Assembly: GCA_949128115.1 (NCBI GenBank)
Contig: OX421963.1
Span: 58,089,306 to 58,153,305, forward strand
Source of the DNA: Anaspis maculata
Taxonomy: Eukaryota > Arthropoda > Insecta > Coleoptera > Scraptiidae
Length of the DNA stretch: 64,000 nucleotides
Direction of reading: 5' to 3'
Positions 1 through 10,004 of this stretch are shown here, piece by piece (position 1 is the stretch's first letter; every line of letters begins with the position of its first letter). The notes under the pieces were generated by a model. It ran no database searches, had not been told where the DNA came from, and saw nothing but the letters and a program-made list of their open reading frames with translations. The position numbers were made by a program, and so were the translations under genes.

Positions 1-206
1 TCAAGGTAGTGGATGTGTCAAGTTTGATTGACTTCCTTTGAATGGTTTCGGAGATATTGAATAAAAACCATCTTCAGGGTCCCACCTTTAGGGGCCTGTA
101 GCTCCCTTAGGAAGCGTTTCCGGACCCATGTTCATGGAAACTTTTCTTCTTGTTTTGATGAGAGGAAGCTGCCTTAGAACGTTGTCGGTATATTTTCGAG
201 ACACCC
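1..206. mobile_element. Right arm of a fold-back element cut by the window edge
   Basis: This stretch ends in gagacaccctgta. It is the mirror of the tacagggtg ends seen on complete fold-back elements elsewhere in the window (31524-32107, 61175-61964). No coding content is visible. The partner arm would lie upstream of the window, so the identity is inferred from the terminus alone. Confidence 0.4.
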
Positions 207-409
207 TGTATAAGGCATCAGCCGGCAGCTCAGGGCAGTATTCAATTGGAATGCGAAGTGGTAACGCGAGCGAAGCAAGTGAAGTACCTGCGATATAATT
301 CCAACTAGATAATTGTTGTCGTATAGTTATTGTAGTACGCAGAAATAACAGTGTGTTTTATTTCGATCGTCTCAATTATATTCGAACCCGTACGCGAAAT
401 ATCGTAACA
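207..409 (+). repeat. 5' LTR
   Basis: It starts TGTATAAGG and ends CGTAACA (TG...CA), about 203 bp. It matches 3579-3754 closely over its first 175 bases, with minor indels. It is followed two bases later by a primer-binding-like sequence. The 3' copy lacks the last 30 or so bases because another element begins there. Confidence 0.75.
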
Positions 410-411
410 TT

Positions 412-427
412 TGGTATCAGAAAGCGG
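412..427 (+). other. Primer-binding-like site
   Basis: TGGTATCAGAAAGCGG follows the LTR end. It resembles initiator-methionine tRNA primer sites (TGGTATCAGAGC type). The related relic on the minus strand at 17109-17123 keeps TGGTGTCGAAAGCGG at the same place relative to CGTAACA, which supports the assignment. Confidence 0.5.
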
Positions 428-488
428 TATAATTCAGAGTAATTGGGCCTGCGACTACAGGACGTTCGGAACATTCGTGATCTGGTAA

Positions 489-2069
489 ATGCCAGAGACG
501 AAAAGTATGTCGAAGGCAGGAGTCGAAGACGCTTTGGCGAGCATCATGGCGATGATGCAGGAGCAAAAGACGGAACGCCGGGAAGAAAAAGAAAAGTTGA
601 AAAAGTTTCTAGAAGAACAGGAGAAGAGACGTCTGGAAGATAAAGAAGAACAGGAAAAGAAACGTCTGGAAGGAAAAGAAGACTTGAAGAGTCTTCTGGA
701 GGGACAGGAAAAAGGATTGAAATATCTTCTTGGAGGGCAGGAGCAAGAGCTGAGAAACCTGCAAGAAGAACAGGAAAGGAAACGCCTGGAGGGAAGGGAA
801 GAAATATTAGCCGTTGTGGAACAACAAACGCGGTATTTCGACGGAAGTGTAAATAAGCTAGAAGAGAAAATGGTTGCGATGGTCGAGGAAAGAATGGAAG
901 CGGTGGAAGCCAACATGACGAAACTGGAGCAGCGGGTCCAGAAAGCCGCTGCTAGTGCTGCGATGGTCAGTTCAGCGGGTGTCCAACGTATGAAGCTGCC
1001 GAACTTCGATGAGAAAAGCCCATGGACTACCTATAAGAGGCAGTTCGATGCCGCTGCTGAAGCAAACGGATGGAGCGACGATGAGAGAGCCACAGCCCTA
1101 GTCCTGGCTCTCAGAGGCCCAGCGTTGAAGCTGCTCCAGACGATTCCTGAGAGTGAGCAGAAGGACTTTGCCAAGCTAATGAGGGTCCTGGAGCTTCGGT
1201 ATGGGGACAATCATGTGCGGCAGATTCATCAAACCCAGCTGAAGGCCAGGACACAAAGGAGCGGAGAAAGCCTTCAGGAATTCGAATCCGAAGTCCTGAG
1301 GCTGGTTCACCTGGCCTATCCAGCTCATCCAGCGGATGTTTTCGCCGACATCGCTAAAGAAGCTTTCATGGGCGGAATAAGAGATCCAGATCTGCGTCAG
1401 ATGGTCATGATCAGCAATCCAGCCTACATCAGCGACGCGCTCATTCAAGCTATTCGCATAGAGGCTGCCAAAGATGCTTCGCGCCCTCATCGTCTTAGGG
1501 AGGTGAACTTCGACGAATCCGGAGCATCACGTACTTCCGAGAAATCTGTAAGGGAAATACTCGAAGAAATTCTCGGTGTTTTATCTCGGAACAAACCCCA
1601 AGGCGAGCCAAGAGCTGCGAGCAATCTTCGTCGGGACTGCAGGCAATGGTTGAGTTTAGCAGATCGTTTTATAGCGGAACGGAGAACTGCTGATCGAGAA
1701 AGTCACCAACCGAGAGAAAGCAATAGTAGAGGAGGAAGACCACGTTGCTTTGAATGTGGAAGGGACGGACATCTGCAACGCGACTGCAGGCGACGATACG
1801 CTTCAGCAGACTTCATTCTGAAACGGGGAGCTGCTGATCGAGAAGGTCATAAATTGGGAGAAAGCAATCGCACAGGAGGAAAGCTGCGTTGCTTCAATTG
1901 TGGAAAGAATGGCCATCTGCAGCGTGATTGCTGGCAACCGTACCGTTCAGCAGACCGTTCCAGGCTGGAACGGGGAGCTGCTGATCAAGGAAGTCAACAT
2001 CGTCCTGGAAGGAGTCATGGTAATGGCAACACGGATGGTCTTTCCCGAAGACCACGCAACGAGGACTGA
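489..2069 (+). CDS. Gag polyprotein of an LTR retrotransposon
   Basis: This is an intact 526-residue capsid/nucleocapsid protein that would package element RNA in the cytoplasm. Residues about 24-110 are a charged E/K/R-rich coiled coil made of degenerate heptad-like units (EEQEKRRLE, EGKEDLKSLLE). A retrotransposon-type gag capsid domain covers about 165-330, starting at RMKLPNFDEK and including LRGPALKLLQ and ESLQEFESEVLRL. Two CCHC zinc knuckles follow: C420 (CFECGRDGHLQRDC) and C468 (CFNCGKNGHLQRDC). They lie in a tandemly duplicated module of 48 residues; a third, decayed module without the knuckle ends the protein. The start at 489 follows the LTR and primer site by about 60 bases, and a second in-frame Met lies six codons in. 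The frame has no breaks, unlike every other retroelement frame here, so the insertion may be recent or the protein under selection. Reverse-strand ORFs over it are shadows. Confidence 0.85.
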   Translation: MPETKSMSKAGVEDALASIMAMMQEQKTERREEKEKLKKFLEEQEKRRLEDKEEQEKKRLEGKEDLKSLLEGQEKGLKYLLGGQEQELRNLQEEQERKRLEGREEILAVVEQQTRYFDGSVNKLEEKMVAMVEERMEAVEANMTKLEQRVQKAAASAAMVSSAGVQRMKLPNFDEKSPWTTYKRQFDAAAEANGWSDDERATALVLALRGPALKLLQTIPESEQKDFAKLMRVLELRYGDNHVRQIHQTQLKARTQRSGESLQEFESEVLRLVHLAYPAHPADVFADIAKEAFMGGIRDPDLRQMVMISNPAYISDALIQAIRIEAAKDASRPHRLREVNFDESGASRTSEKSVREILEEILGVLSRNKPQGEPRAASNLRRDCRQWLSLADRFIAERRTADRESHQPRESNSRGGRPRCFECGRDGHLQRDCRRRYASADFILKRGAADREGHKLGESNRTGGKLRCFNCGKNGHLQRDCWQPYRSADRSRLERGAADQGSQHRPGRSHGNGNTDGLSRRPRNED

Positions 2070-2084
2070 GGGCACAACAAGAGG

Positions 2085-2450
2085 GTGAACCAGCAGGGTG
2101 GAAACGTCAAGGTTAAAGCACTTGTCTTTGAATCCCCGAGAAATTGGACTACGGCTGAGCTCAAAAAAGAGCAGCGTGAGGACCCAGCCATCGGTACGCT
2201 TGCTGAAAGGAAAGAACTTGGCCAGGACAGACCGGTGCTACGAGCGGCGATCCCGTACATATTGGTAAACACTAGATCTTCCTGGATCCTTCCATCCATT
2301 AGATCGCAGTGTAGAAGTCTGGAGCGATCTGGTGCATTCCAGAGTGTTCGTGTATGTGAAACTAAGGGGAGACTTCAATGTTCGATCGAGAAAGATCTGT
2401 CCATTTTGGCGGAGGCGCCGCTCCAGAACCCGGCAGAATTATACGGGTAA
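2085..2450 (+). pseudogene. Integrase-region fragment of pol
   Basis: The frame contains NWTTAELKKEQREDPAIGTL, which resembles the stretch just before the integrase zinc finger in Ty3/gypsy pol proteins (W-s-x-E-L-r-k-x-Q-x-x-D-P-x-I). It begins 16 bases after the gag stop. The rest of this frame and the one overlapping it (2378-2704) has no recognisable catalytic motif. This is the scar of a large internal deletion that removed protease through RNase H and most of integrase. Confidence 0.55.
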
Positions 2451-2555
2451 CGTGTGTGATTATTCAGGAATGGTCTAGAAACCGCATATGCCGAGCCATT
2501 ATGGAATTTGCTGGAAGCAGACAGAAAGTTCGGGAACACTATTCGGAGGCCTTAC

Positions 2556-3581
2556 ACAGGGTGTTTCGCAATTACGGTTACAAACTTCTAGGGGAGATTC
2601 TCCATCAAAAATGGACCAGGAAAAAATATAACTTTGATGTCCTAAAATGCTCCGTTAAAAAGATACAGGGTGTTCAAGTTGACTTTTTAAAATCGATTTT
2701 TTGACATAACTTTTGAACCGTTCAACTGATTTTGTTCAAATTTGGAAAAAAGTTAACCAGAATAGGTCACTATTGAATAATAGCAACGTGTTTGGAAAAC
2801 AAAATCAGGGGCGTAGATAATGGAGGGTGTCTTCATATTTCCCCCCCTATTTTTACCCCCCTAGCTATTTTCCCAAATTGTTCTAATTTTTGGATTCTAC
2901 GTCCAATTTTGAAAGAAAAGTTACTCTTGCAAAATTTTGATTAGAGGCTTCATTTTCGAGATACATCTCAAAATCACCACTTTCAATGAGCCCAATTTTT
3001 TTTCCTGAAAACTTCTCGTTTCTCGGGAAAAATAGTGGTTTATCAACTTAGAAATTCTAGAGAGCCTATTTCTGCTAAGTAATGATGAGTTTTTTTGGAT
3101 TCTAATTTTTAGGCCTTTGAAAGTGGCAATTTCGAGATGTTTTTCAAAGTTTCAAACCCAGATATCTCAAAAACGGAGCCTCTAATCAAAATTTTGTAAG
3201 TGTAACTTTTTTCTCTGAATTGAACGTAGAATTCAAAAATTGCCTTCAAAAAACAAAATCCAGAAATAGCTAGGGGTGTAAAAAATAGGGGGGGGGGGAA
3301 ATGAGAACACCCCCCATTATCTACGCCCCTGATTTTTTTTTCTTAACACGTCACTATTATTCGAGAGAGGCTTATTTTAGTTTACTTTGTTGAAAATTTG
3401 AACAAAATCGGTTGAACGGTTCAAAACCTATGTCAAAAAATCAGTTTTAAAAAGTCAACTTGAACACCCTGTAACTTTTCAACTGAGCATTTTAGGACAT
3501 CGAAGTTATATTTTTTCCTGGTCCATTTTTAAAGGGGAATCTCCCCTAGAAGTTTGTAACCGTAATTGCGAAACACCCTGT
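2556..3581. mobile_element. Fold-back element with CAGGGTGTTTCGCAATTACG ends
   Basis: The left arm (2556 to about 2745) starts cagggtgtttcgcaattac, and its reverse complement ends at 3581. The arms are about 190-220 bp and near perfect. Further imperfect symmetry continues to the centre near 3070 (ggggtgt...cacccccc, ccaaattg/caatttg). A second internal tacagggtgttcaagttgac box lies about 110 bp inside the left tip, with a mirror at the right. Each arm also carries aacttttgaaccgttcaac. No ORF. It is inserted in the LTR element immediately before the 3' LTR. Confidence 0.75.
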
Positions 3582-3754
3582 ATAAGGCAATCAGCCGGCA
3601 GCTCAGGGCAGTATTGAATTGGAATGCGAAGTGGTAACGCGAGCGGAACAGGCGAAGTACCTGCGATATTATTCCAAGTAGATAATTGCTATCGTATAGT
3701 TATTGTAGTACGGAGAAATAAACAGTGTGTGTTTTAAATCGATCGTCTCGATTA
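3579..3754 (+). repeat. 3' LTR, truncated at its 3' end
   Basis: It repeats 207-380 with a few substitutions (tgtataaggcaatcagccgg, then the same ggaatgcgaagtggtaacgc block). It stops at cgatcgtctcgatta, where the 5' LTR continues for another 30 bases to CGTAACA. The next bases begin element F1a, so the LTR end was replaced or deleted at that junction. Confidence 0.75.
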
Positions 3755-4369
3755 AACTGCTCAACATTTGAAATGTCGGTATCGAAAATTTTGCCCTTTT
3801 TCAGAATGGTGTAACTTTGGATTGTCTCAACCGATTCCGATTTTGTCTTCACGGTTGCTTAGATACATTTTTCAGCAATCTACTCCGTTGGCGAGAATTT
3901 TCAATTTATTTCAATTACATTTGTTACAGGGTGGAATGTAAAGCATTGCAAAATTGTGCTCACTTCAATAGATCCCCGTTTCTGTGAACAATTTTTTTTT
4001 TAATTCTAACGACATGATCATGAAGCCTGATGTCTTGTCTCAAAACGGTTGTTGAATTTTCCAGATCAGAAGATCATACAATGATGATATGATTTTTGTC
4101 TGTAAAAGTTGCATTTTAGACCTTTCCGAAAAAATGAGAAATTGAGGTTTTATTTCTGAAACATATTAAAACTGAAATTTCGGAATGTGTTTCTGGACCA
4201 ACAAAACATCTACATATCCAATTTGAGGTCCGTATGTCAAAAACTCCGATATTGATACGATGCAATAAGTGCGCCCTCTAATGGCGGATTTCAACCAAAA
4301 TCACATAAGTTCATTAGACGCCTATCTATGACTGCATACCAAATTTCAGCTCAATTGGATATACCGCCC

Positions 4370-5672
4370 ACTCAGCAAGAAAACGTCTCTATGACATCAC
4401 TTAGATGTTCAAGTCACGACTGCGATGTTAACAAAAAAAATCTATGCGATGTTAAGTGGACATCTCTGTTACCTCTTATGTCCGGGTAATTAGAACATGA
4501 ATGAGATATCTCAAAGATGTCCAAATGTGACATACTATCTACATCGCTATTCCACATCTCGTAGATATCACTTTTTGACGTACATATAACGTCGCATTTT
4601 GGATGTGCATTTTCAAATAAAAATTAATGTTTCACCACTTTTCAACATAGTTCCATGTCATAAGGGTTCCGCACCTATTTTTACTAATTTTTACAATCTA
4701 CAGCACGTTTTTCCCCTAAGAAAAGTTGTTCTTCTATTAGCGTACTCCGGGGGATTCGAACCTGGATCCCAAAGGTGATAGTTAGAGCAGAGTAAGAGAC
4801 ACTGCTGCCGATTCGTTTAAGCAACCAACTTGTCTATTACAGATTCTGTGATTACAGTATATTAAAACAGCGCGCTTGATGTTCAGGGATATATCTCGGG
4901 ATATTTCATTAGGACTCCAAACGATACACCGAGCCCATGCAAAGAGCCTCGCTGAGGCTCGAAACGTTACAGCAAGACACAAGGTGCTCCGTTGGGGCCC
5001 CGTACGTTACAATAAGACATGAACGGGAGTAATCAAAGTATTCGAAAGCACAATAAGACAAAAATGGGCTCATTTTGGGGTTCCGAATAACACAAGAGCC
5101 TCGACAAGAGCAGACACAAGGGTTCACCAAAGGTGCGAAAGCCACGACAAAATGCAAGAAGGCCCAGTAGGCTTCCGAAGAACACAAGGAGACACAAACG
5201 GGGCACACTAGTTCCGAAAGCCACAAGCCCAAGAAGACAAAAATGGTTCCAAACGACACATGAAGATATAAAAGGGGCCCACAGGGCCTCAAACTAAACA
5301 TGAAGACATAAAGGCTGTTCTGGCATCACACACATGGAATAGGGGGGCAAAACTATTTATTAAATATTTTCCGACCCACAGAGCTCAACGATGACAGCCC
5401 GCGAAATGTAAAAAATTCTCAGTGACGTCTCATTGACGTCAGTGAGATGTTACACTTCGGCAAGTTGAAAGAAGTAACAATGTTACGTCCGGTAGATGTC
5501 TCATGTGTGATGTTCAATTTAAGTTCATTTCGAAACATCTCTCAGACATTACATCGTATAACATCGCGGATGAACATCACATAGATGTGGAAGTAACGTT
5601 CAATGTGATGTTATTTTGTGACATGATTGAGATCATCTCATTTATGAAAGATGACATGCTATGCTGAGTGGG
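4370..5672. mobile_element. CACTA-like non-autonomous element with CCCACTCAGCA inverted ends
   Basis: The inverted ends are CGCCCACTCAGCA (4370) and TGCTGAGTGGGCG (to 5672). The first and last 250-350 bases are crowded with short direct and inverted copies of ACATCTC/GAGATGT and GATGT, for example 4400-4610 and 5400-5665. Subterminal repeat arrays of this kind are characteristic of CACTA/EnSpm elements. The centre (4965-5330) is a degenerate tandem repeat. No transposase frame is present. The target duplication appears to be at most 2-3 bp (cg), so the superfamily assignment is tentative. Confidence 0.55.
4965..5330. repeat. Degenerate ~40-bp tandem repeat
   Basis: About nine loosely conserved units of 35-50 bp read roughly CACAAGAAGACACAAA-GGGG-C-CA-GGG-TTCCGAA. 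The same unit recurs at 25800-26110 inside the LRR gene intron. The minus strand stays open for 130 codons across it (5301 to 4909). The predicted product is cysteine-rich and looks like no known protein, so the open frame is probably a by-product of composition. Confidence 0.6.
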
Positions 5673-6262
5673 CGCTTAGGAGTTATCATGGACGATTACA
5701 TAGAGTTAGACACACAGACAGGCAGACAGACCGATTTTGATCTGGAAATGGTCTAAATAAATCGATTAGATGGACCTTGAAAAAAAGGTATCCGTCGAAA
5801 TCCGGAAACAAATTTTTTGCGCGTTCACTATATACTTCTTTTCATCCAAAAACGCGAACCGGAAAAGTAAAACGGAGGCGAAAGAACAGAGGTTTTGGAG
5901 GGTGCAGCAGTTTCTAACAGTTCAAGCAACAAGCATGCAAAATTACAGGTTCTTTATCATCCAAAATGCCATTTTATTGCCAACCGAAATGACTGAAATG
6001 CAACTTTTACAAAAAAAATCATGTCTTCATTGTTGAACTTCTGATCTGAAAAAATTGAAAACCGTTTCGGGATAAGCTTCATGATTAACCGTTAGAATTT
6101 GAAGAAAAAATTGTTCTCAAAAATGGGGATCTATTGAACTAAGCACAATTTTGCAATGCTTTACATTGCATCGTTGCACCCTGTAACGAATGTAATTGAA
6201 ATAAATAAAAAAATCTCGCCAACCAGGTAGATTGCTGGAAGATGTATCTAAGCAACCTGCTC

Positions 6263-8909
6263 AACCTGCTCTTACTCTATTTTCTGATGGTCAGGTTGGT
6301 GATCATTGATCACGTAGACACCTAACGCTATTTTTGAAGATTTATCCAATAATTTGTTCTTTTTCCAAAATATTATTATAATATTGCGGCGAAAGTTTTA
6401 CACTGCGATTTTTACATCGTATTAAGCCGTTAAGTTTCGGCTTTACTACACAGTGAAAAATTACCATAAATAGGTAATGTTCGAGATCCCAAGACGTTAC
6501 AATTTATTTCATGAATGCAAGGTTTAAAAAAAAAGAGTGAAAAAATGAGATGAACCGAGCGTAGTAACAATTCGTTGTTAAGCACCTCTGGGAGCTTTCT
6601 CATGCCTTTCTGTCTTTTTCCATGATAAAACATACCCACGTTATACGCGCATATCCAAGTATTTGGTTTCCAATTCCAACCACTATAAGTACAGAGTTCC
6701 ATTTCATATGTGGAAATGTAATGTATTAATGTTACCATATAATAACTTCTATTGCGAATATGTAAGTAGGTATACCTATGCCCTTCTTTACCATTAATTT
6801 GAATATAATTATTTTCGAATTAGATATACCACTACTAGCGCTTTCCTTCCCCTACGCATTTCTAATTTCATTCAATGTCTATTTGTTTGCTTCTGAAGTG
6901 ATGAGAGAGAGGTATATGAGATAGGTATGAATAATTCTAACATAACCATAACCAACTAAAAAGACTGAGATAGGTATTAAGCTTTTAAGTATGTTCACAT
7001 AGAACTTGGTAGCCCAAAGCGCTTCTTCCTATCGTGAAAAAATCTTCCAGTAGGATGACTAAATATCTAATAAAAATGGTTATACGTATTATAACGCCCT
7101 TCATTCCACCGACAGAGCTCGTCTACTGGTATAGGGGTGTAGCTTACAAAAATTACTCGAGTCTACCCTTGTCACGTTCCCAACTTTTCAAAGGTTATGT
7201 CAAACTCAGGAAACTAGAGGTGTGCGGAACTGGCATAATTGAGGTCGGACAAAATAGAGACATTCAGAGAGAAAACAGGGTTCTATCATTTCGTTTCGTC
7301 TCTCACCGGGGAACATTAACTACGCTTAACTACGCTAGCCTTCATTTCACTCGTCGTCATTATTGAAACTCGTGAAAATATGAGTTAATAAAAAAGCGCT
7401 GATCAATTTAATGGCCTTTGATGACGGCACCTCTGAATTCTGTCCCTTTGCCTACTACAAAAAGTCGACGTTTGCACGCCGAAAGAAACGAAGGGTGCAT
7501 GCTCCTCATTTTCGACCCAATCCTGATACTCCCTGTTCTTGTTCGCCTCTTGCAAAATGGTCTTGCTTACCGCATTATTGGGTTGTGGTGGAGCTTCGCT
7601 AAACTATAATAATTTCTCACTTTAGTAATGGGTGGCTGAAACTATTAAAGCCCAAACCGCTGAACAAACGCTCGAGACCGGTTATTGCGTTGTCTTAGTT
7701 AAATCACTATCCTTCCAGTTCGCCATTCATGGTGTGTCTGATGCGGTTGGCAGGCGGGATTAAATGGCGTTGTCCTGGATATGCCGCGTCTACCGGATTT
7801 CAGCAGCTCTTCACGTTTCGGTATAGTACAGTCTCAAAGAAGATGTTTAAACAAGTTGTGGCAAACTTCACGGGTGTGGTTCTGTATGCATAAATGTATA
7901 GCGCATTTTCCTATAACAAATCTGTACCTAACGTGATGAATGAAGTAGTAAACTGTAAAGAAGCATAATGCCTAAAAACAGCAAAGACTGATTTCTTGTA
8001 TGTCGAAATGATAATCTAAACCATATGCGAGTCGTCGCGTTGAACACGGGAGATGGGGTGTCATCAGGGACGTACTAGGCGCAGGGCTAGTGGACATGTT
8101 TTTTTTTTTTATGAAAGATTCTTCCAAAATTGTTGCATTGGCAAGATGGTTTTGTTCAAAAAAGTTTTTGTTCATATAAAAAAAACAACAAAGATTTGTC
8201 TGTTTGAATGGCGCGTTACGTCATATTTTGAAGAGCCAATGGAAACACTAGTTGGTCATTCAATGGTTGAAGAACACCTTGTCGTTTTGAACTGATTTAT
8301 CCCAAAAAAAAAAATGGAATAAAATGCTGGAGTACTATGGCCTCACATTTCGGTCGATTCTTCCTTAAAATTAACTTAATTTTGCTCGTGCAGGCTTCGG
8401 AATAATGTCACAACAGTGTTATTAGTGCCATATGAGTGGCAGTACTGCGAGTGACGCATGCCATATGTCCAGCCCGCGTCAAGTAACCTAGCTTTTTTGA
8501 ATATAATTTCGCTTCATAATTCTCTATGCATTGGAACCAAAAACAAGTTCCTTGTAATAAAGTTGTGCTCGCATGTAAAAATACACCACTACGTAAGGGA
8601 TCTAGGTAAGGGATCCATCAGGACGAATGCTTAGGTCGAATGTCGAATGCGTTCCCCTCTTCTCCATTTTTTCCACCTCCTCGCCTACTTTTGATGTGAC
8701 GTAGCATATTATTCCTGATTTGAATAAGTTATTTTTCAAATTGATTTTTCACCGAAATGAAATCGTATTTCGAAGAACTTTTCCAACTATAAATTCGTCA
8801 TTCAGATATTCATCAGATTTATGACACTTTTACACTGAAATGCGATTGGTGTCTAGTAGCTTATTGATTCATTGCTATCATTGATACCTACTTGACAAAA
8901 TGTATGTTC
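6263..8909. other. No recognisable gene (6.3-8.9 kb)
   Basis: Several ORFs of 60-110 codons occur (for example 7034-7366 and two overlapping frames at 7411-7609). None shows a domain, a conserved motif or convincing splice signals. Poly-T/poly-A runs and short AT-rich tracts are the only structure seen. Confidence 0.4.
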
Positions 8910-9940
8910 TACACACATCAAAAGAGTCTAGGGGACAAGCAAATTCAGACGATTTCTAAAATCATCATAACTTTTGATTCCCATCAGCGATTTCATATCG
9001 GTTTTCAGTGTTCGATAGCTCAATCTTTCTTTCATGCCTTGGTCACGTCAAATACGAACAATTTTTTATAATGTTGCTACAGGGTGATCAATAGAACAGT
9101 GTAAAATTGCCGAAAGTTCAGTACGAGCGCGATTTCCCAAAAAAGAAAATTCATGCATTTCAATAGCACAGTTTTGAAGATCAGTGTTTCAGCTTCAGTG
9201 ACGTTTTTGAATTTTGAAAATCGAAGGTGAATTGCCAAAGATATTGATCATTTTATGCCGCCATGTTGAACTTCCAAGAAAGAAGCAAGTGACCCGATTT
9301 CATTGAAACTTGGAACACACTCATGTCTGGTTTAAGAAATTGGAATTTCAAGGTCAAATGTCGCTTTCAATCACTCCCGAGCCGCTATATTGAACTTTTT
9401 ACATAAATGATTCGATTTGAATAAAACTTAGTTACACACTGGAATCGAATCATTCACATAAAAGTTCAATGTGGCGGCTTGAAAGTGATCGAAAAAGACA
9501 TTTGACCTTGGAATTCAAATTACATAAACCAGACATGAGTATGATCCAAGTTTTAATGAAATCGGATCACTTTCTTGGAAATTCAACATGGCGGCACAAA
9601 ACGATCAATGTCTTTGGCAATTCACCTTCGATTTCCAAAATTCAAAAACTTTACTGAAGCTGAAACACCAGTCTTCATAACTGTGCCATTGGAATGCATG
9701 AATTTTTTTTTTTTGGGAAATCGCGCTCGAACTTTTGGCAATTTTACACTGTTTCATTGATCACCCTGTAGAAACTTCACGAAACATTGTTCGTATTTGA
9801 CGTGATCAAGGCATGAAAACGAAGGATTGGGCTATCGAACACTGGAAACCGATATGAAATCGCTGACGGCAGTCAAAAGTTATGATGATTTTAGAAATCG
9901 TCTGAAGTTGCTTGTCCCCTAGATTCTTTTGATGTGTGTA
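8910..9940. mobile_element. Complete palindromic element, family F1 (copy c)
   Basis: The ends are TACACACATCAAAAGAG and CTTTTGATGTGTGTA. The whole 1.03 kb is a near-continuous palindrome centred near 9425. Inside each arm, about 150 bp from the tip, is ctacagggtgatcaatagaa or its mirror (gatcaccctgtagaaac). The block aatcatcataacttttgatt matches in position the taactttggattgtc block of copy a. This is the only uninterrupted F1 copy in the window. It has no ORF beyond shadows of the symmetry. Confidence 0.8.
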
Positions 9941-10004
9941 TTTCGGAATATTCTTGCACTTTGAGTTTTGACTGAACTTTATTTATGAAGGCAAAATGAA
10001 TTAA

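Larger units (their letters stand above)
207..3754 (+). mobile_element. Non-autonomous Ty3/gypsy-like LTR retrotransposon (gag kept, most of pol lost)
   Basis: Two direct repeats of about 200 bp, both beginning tgtataaggc, flank a primer-binding-like site, an intact gag ORF and a short integrase-region fragment. Protease, reverse transcriptase and RNase H are absent: the sequence passes from gag straight into text resembling the region just before the integrase zinc finger. A 1.03-kb fold-back element (2556-3581) sits between this fragment and the 3' LTR. The 3' LTR is cut short by the next element. It could move only with enzymes supplied by a full-length relative. Related relics occur at 16.9-17.4 kb, 29.6-30.5 kb and 62.5-63.3 kb. 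Confidence 0.8.
3753..6262. mobile_element. Large palindromic element, family F1 (copy a), interrupted by another transposon
   Basis: The left arm begins aactgctcaacatttg and includes a block around taactttggattgtctc, then ggcgagaatttt, then tacagggtggaatgtaaagc at 3930. The right arm carries the reverse complement, with gctttacattgcatcgttgcaccctgta near 6160-6185, and decays past 6262. The outer left sequence matches the outer arm of copy b (20733) in order and spacing. The middle is interrupted by a 1.3-kb element (4370-5672). The flanks of that insert read through as one sequence. No coding capacity seen. Confidence 0.65.

Noticed and set aside
455..916. 153-codon minus-strand frame
   Set aside because: It is the reverse shadow of the E/K/R-rich coiled coil of gag; its Ser/Phe/Arg-rich composition follows from that.
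4740..4800. tRNA-like B box (ggttcgaatccccc on the minus strand)
   Set aside because: The T-arm stem does not pair and no matching A box or acceptor stem is found, so it is not a tRNA gene.
7034..7609. Frames of 63-110 codons as a small gene
   Set aside because: Overlapping frames with no domain, start context or splice evidence.
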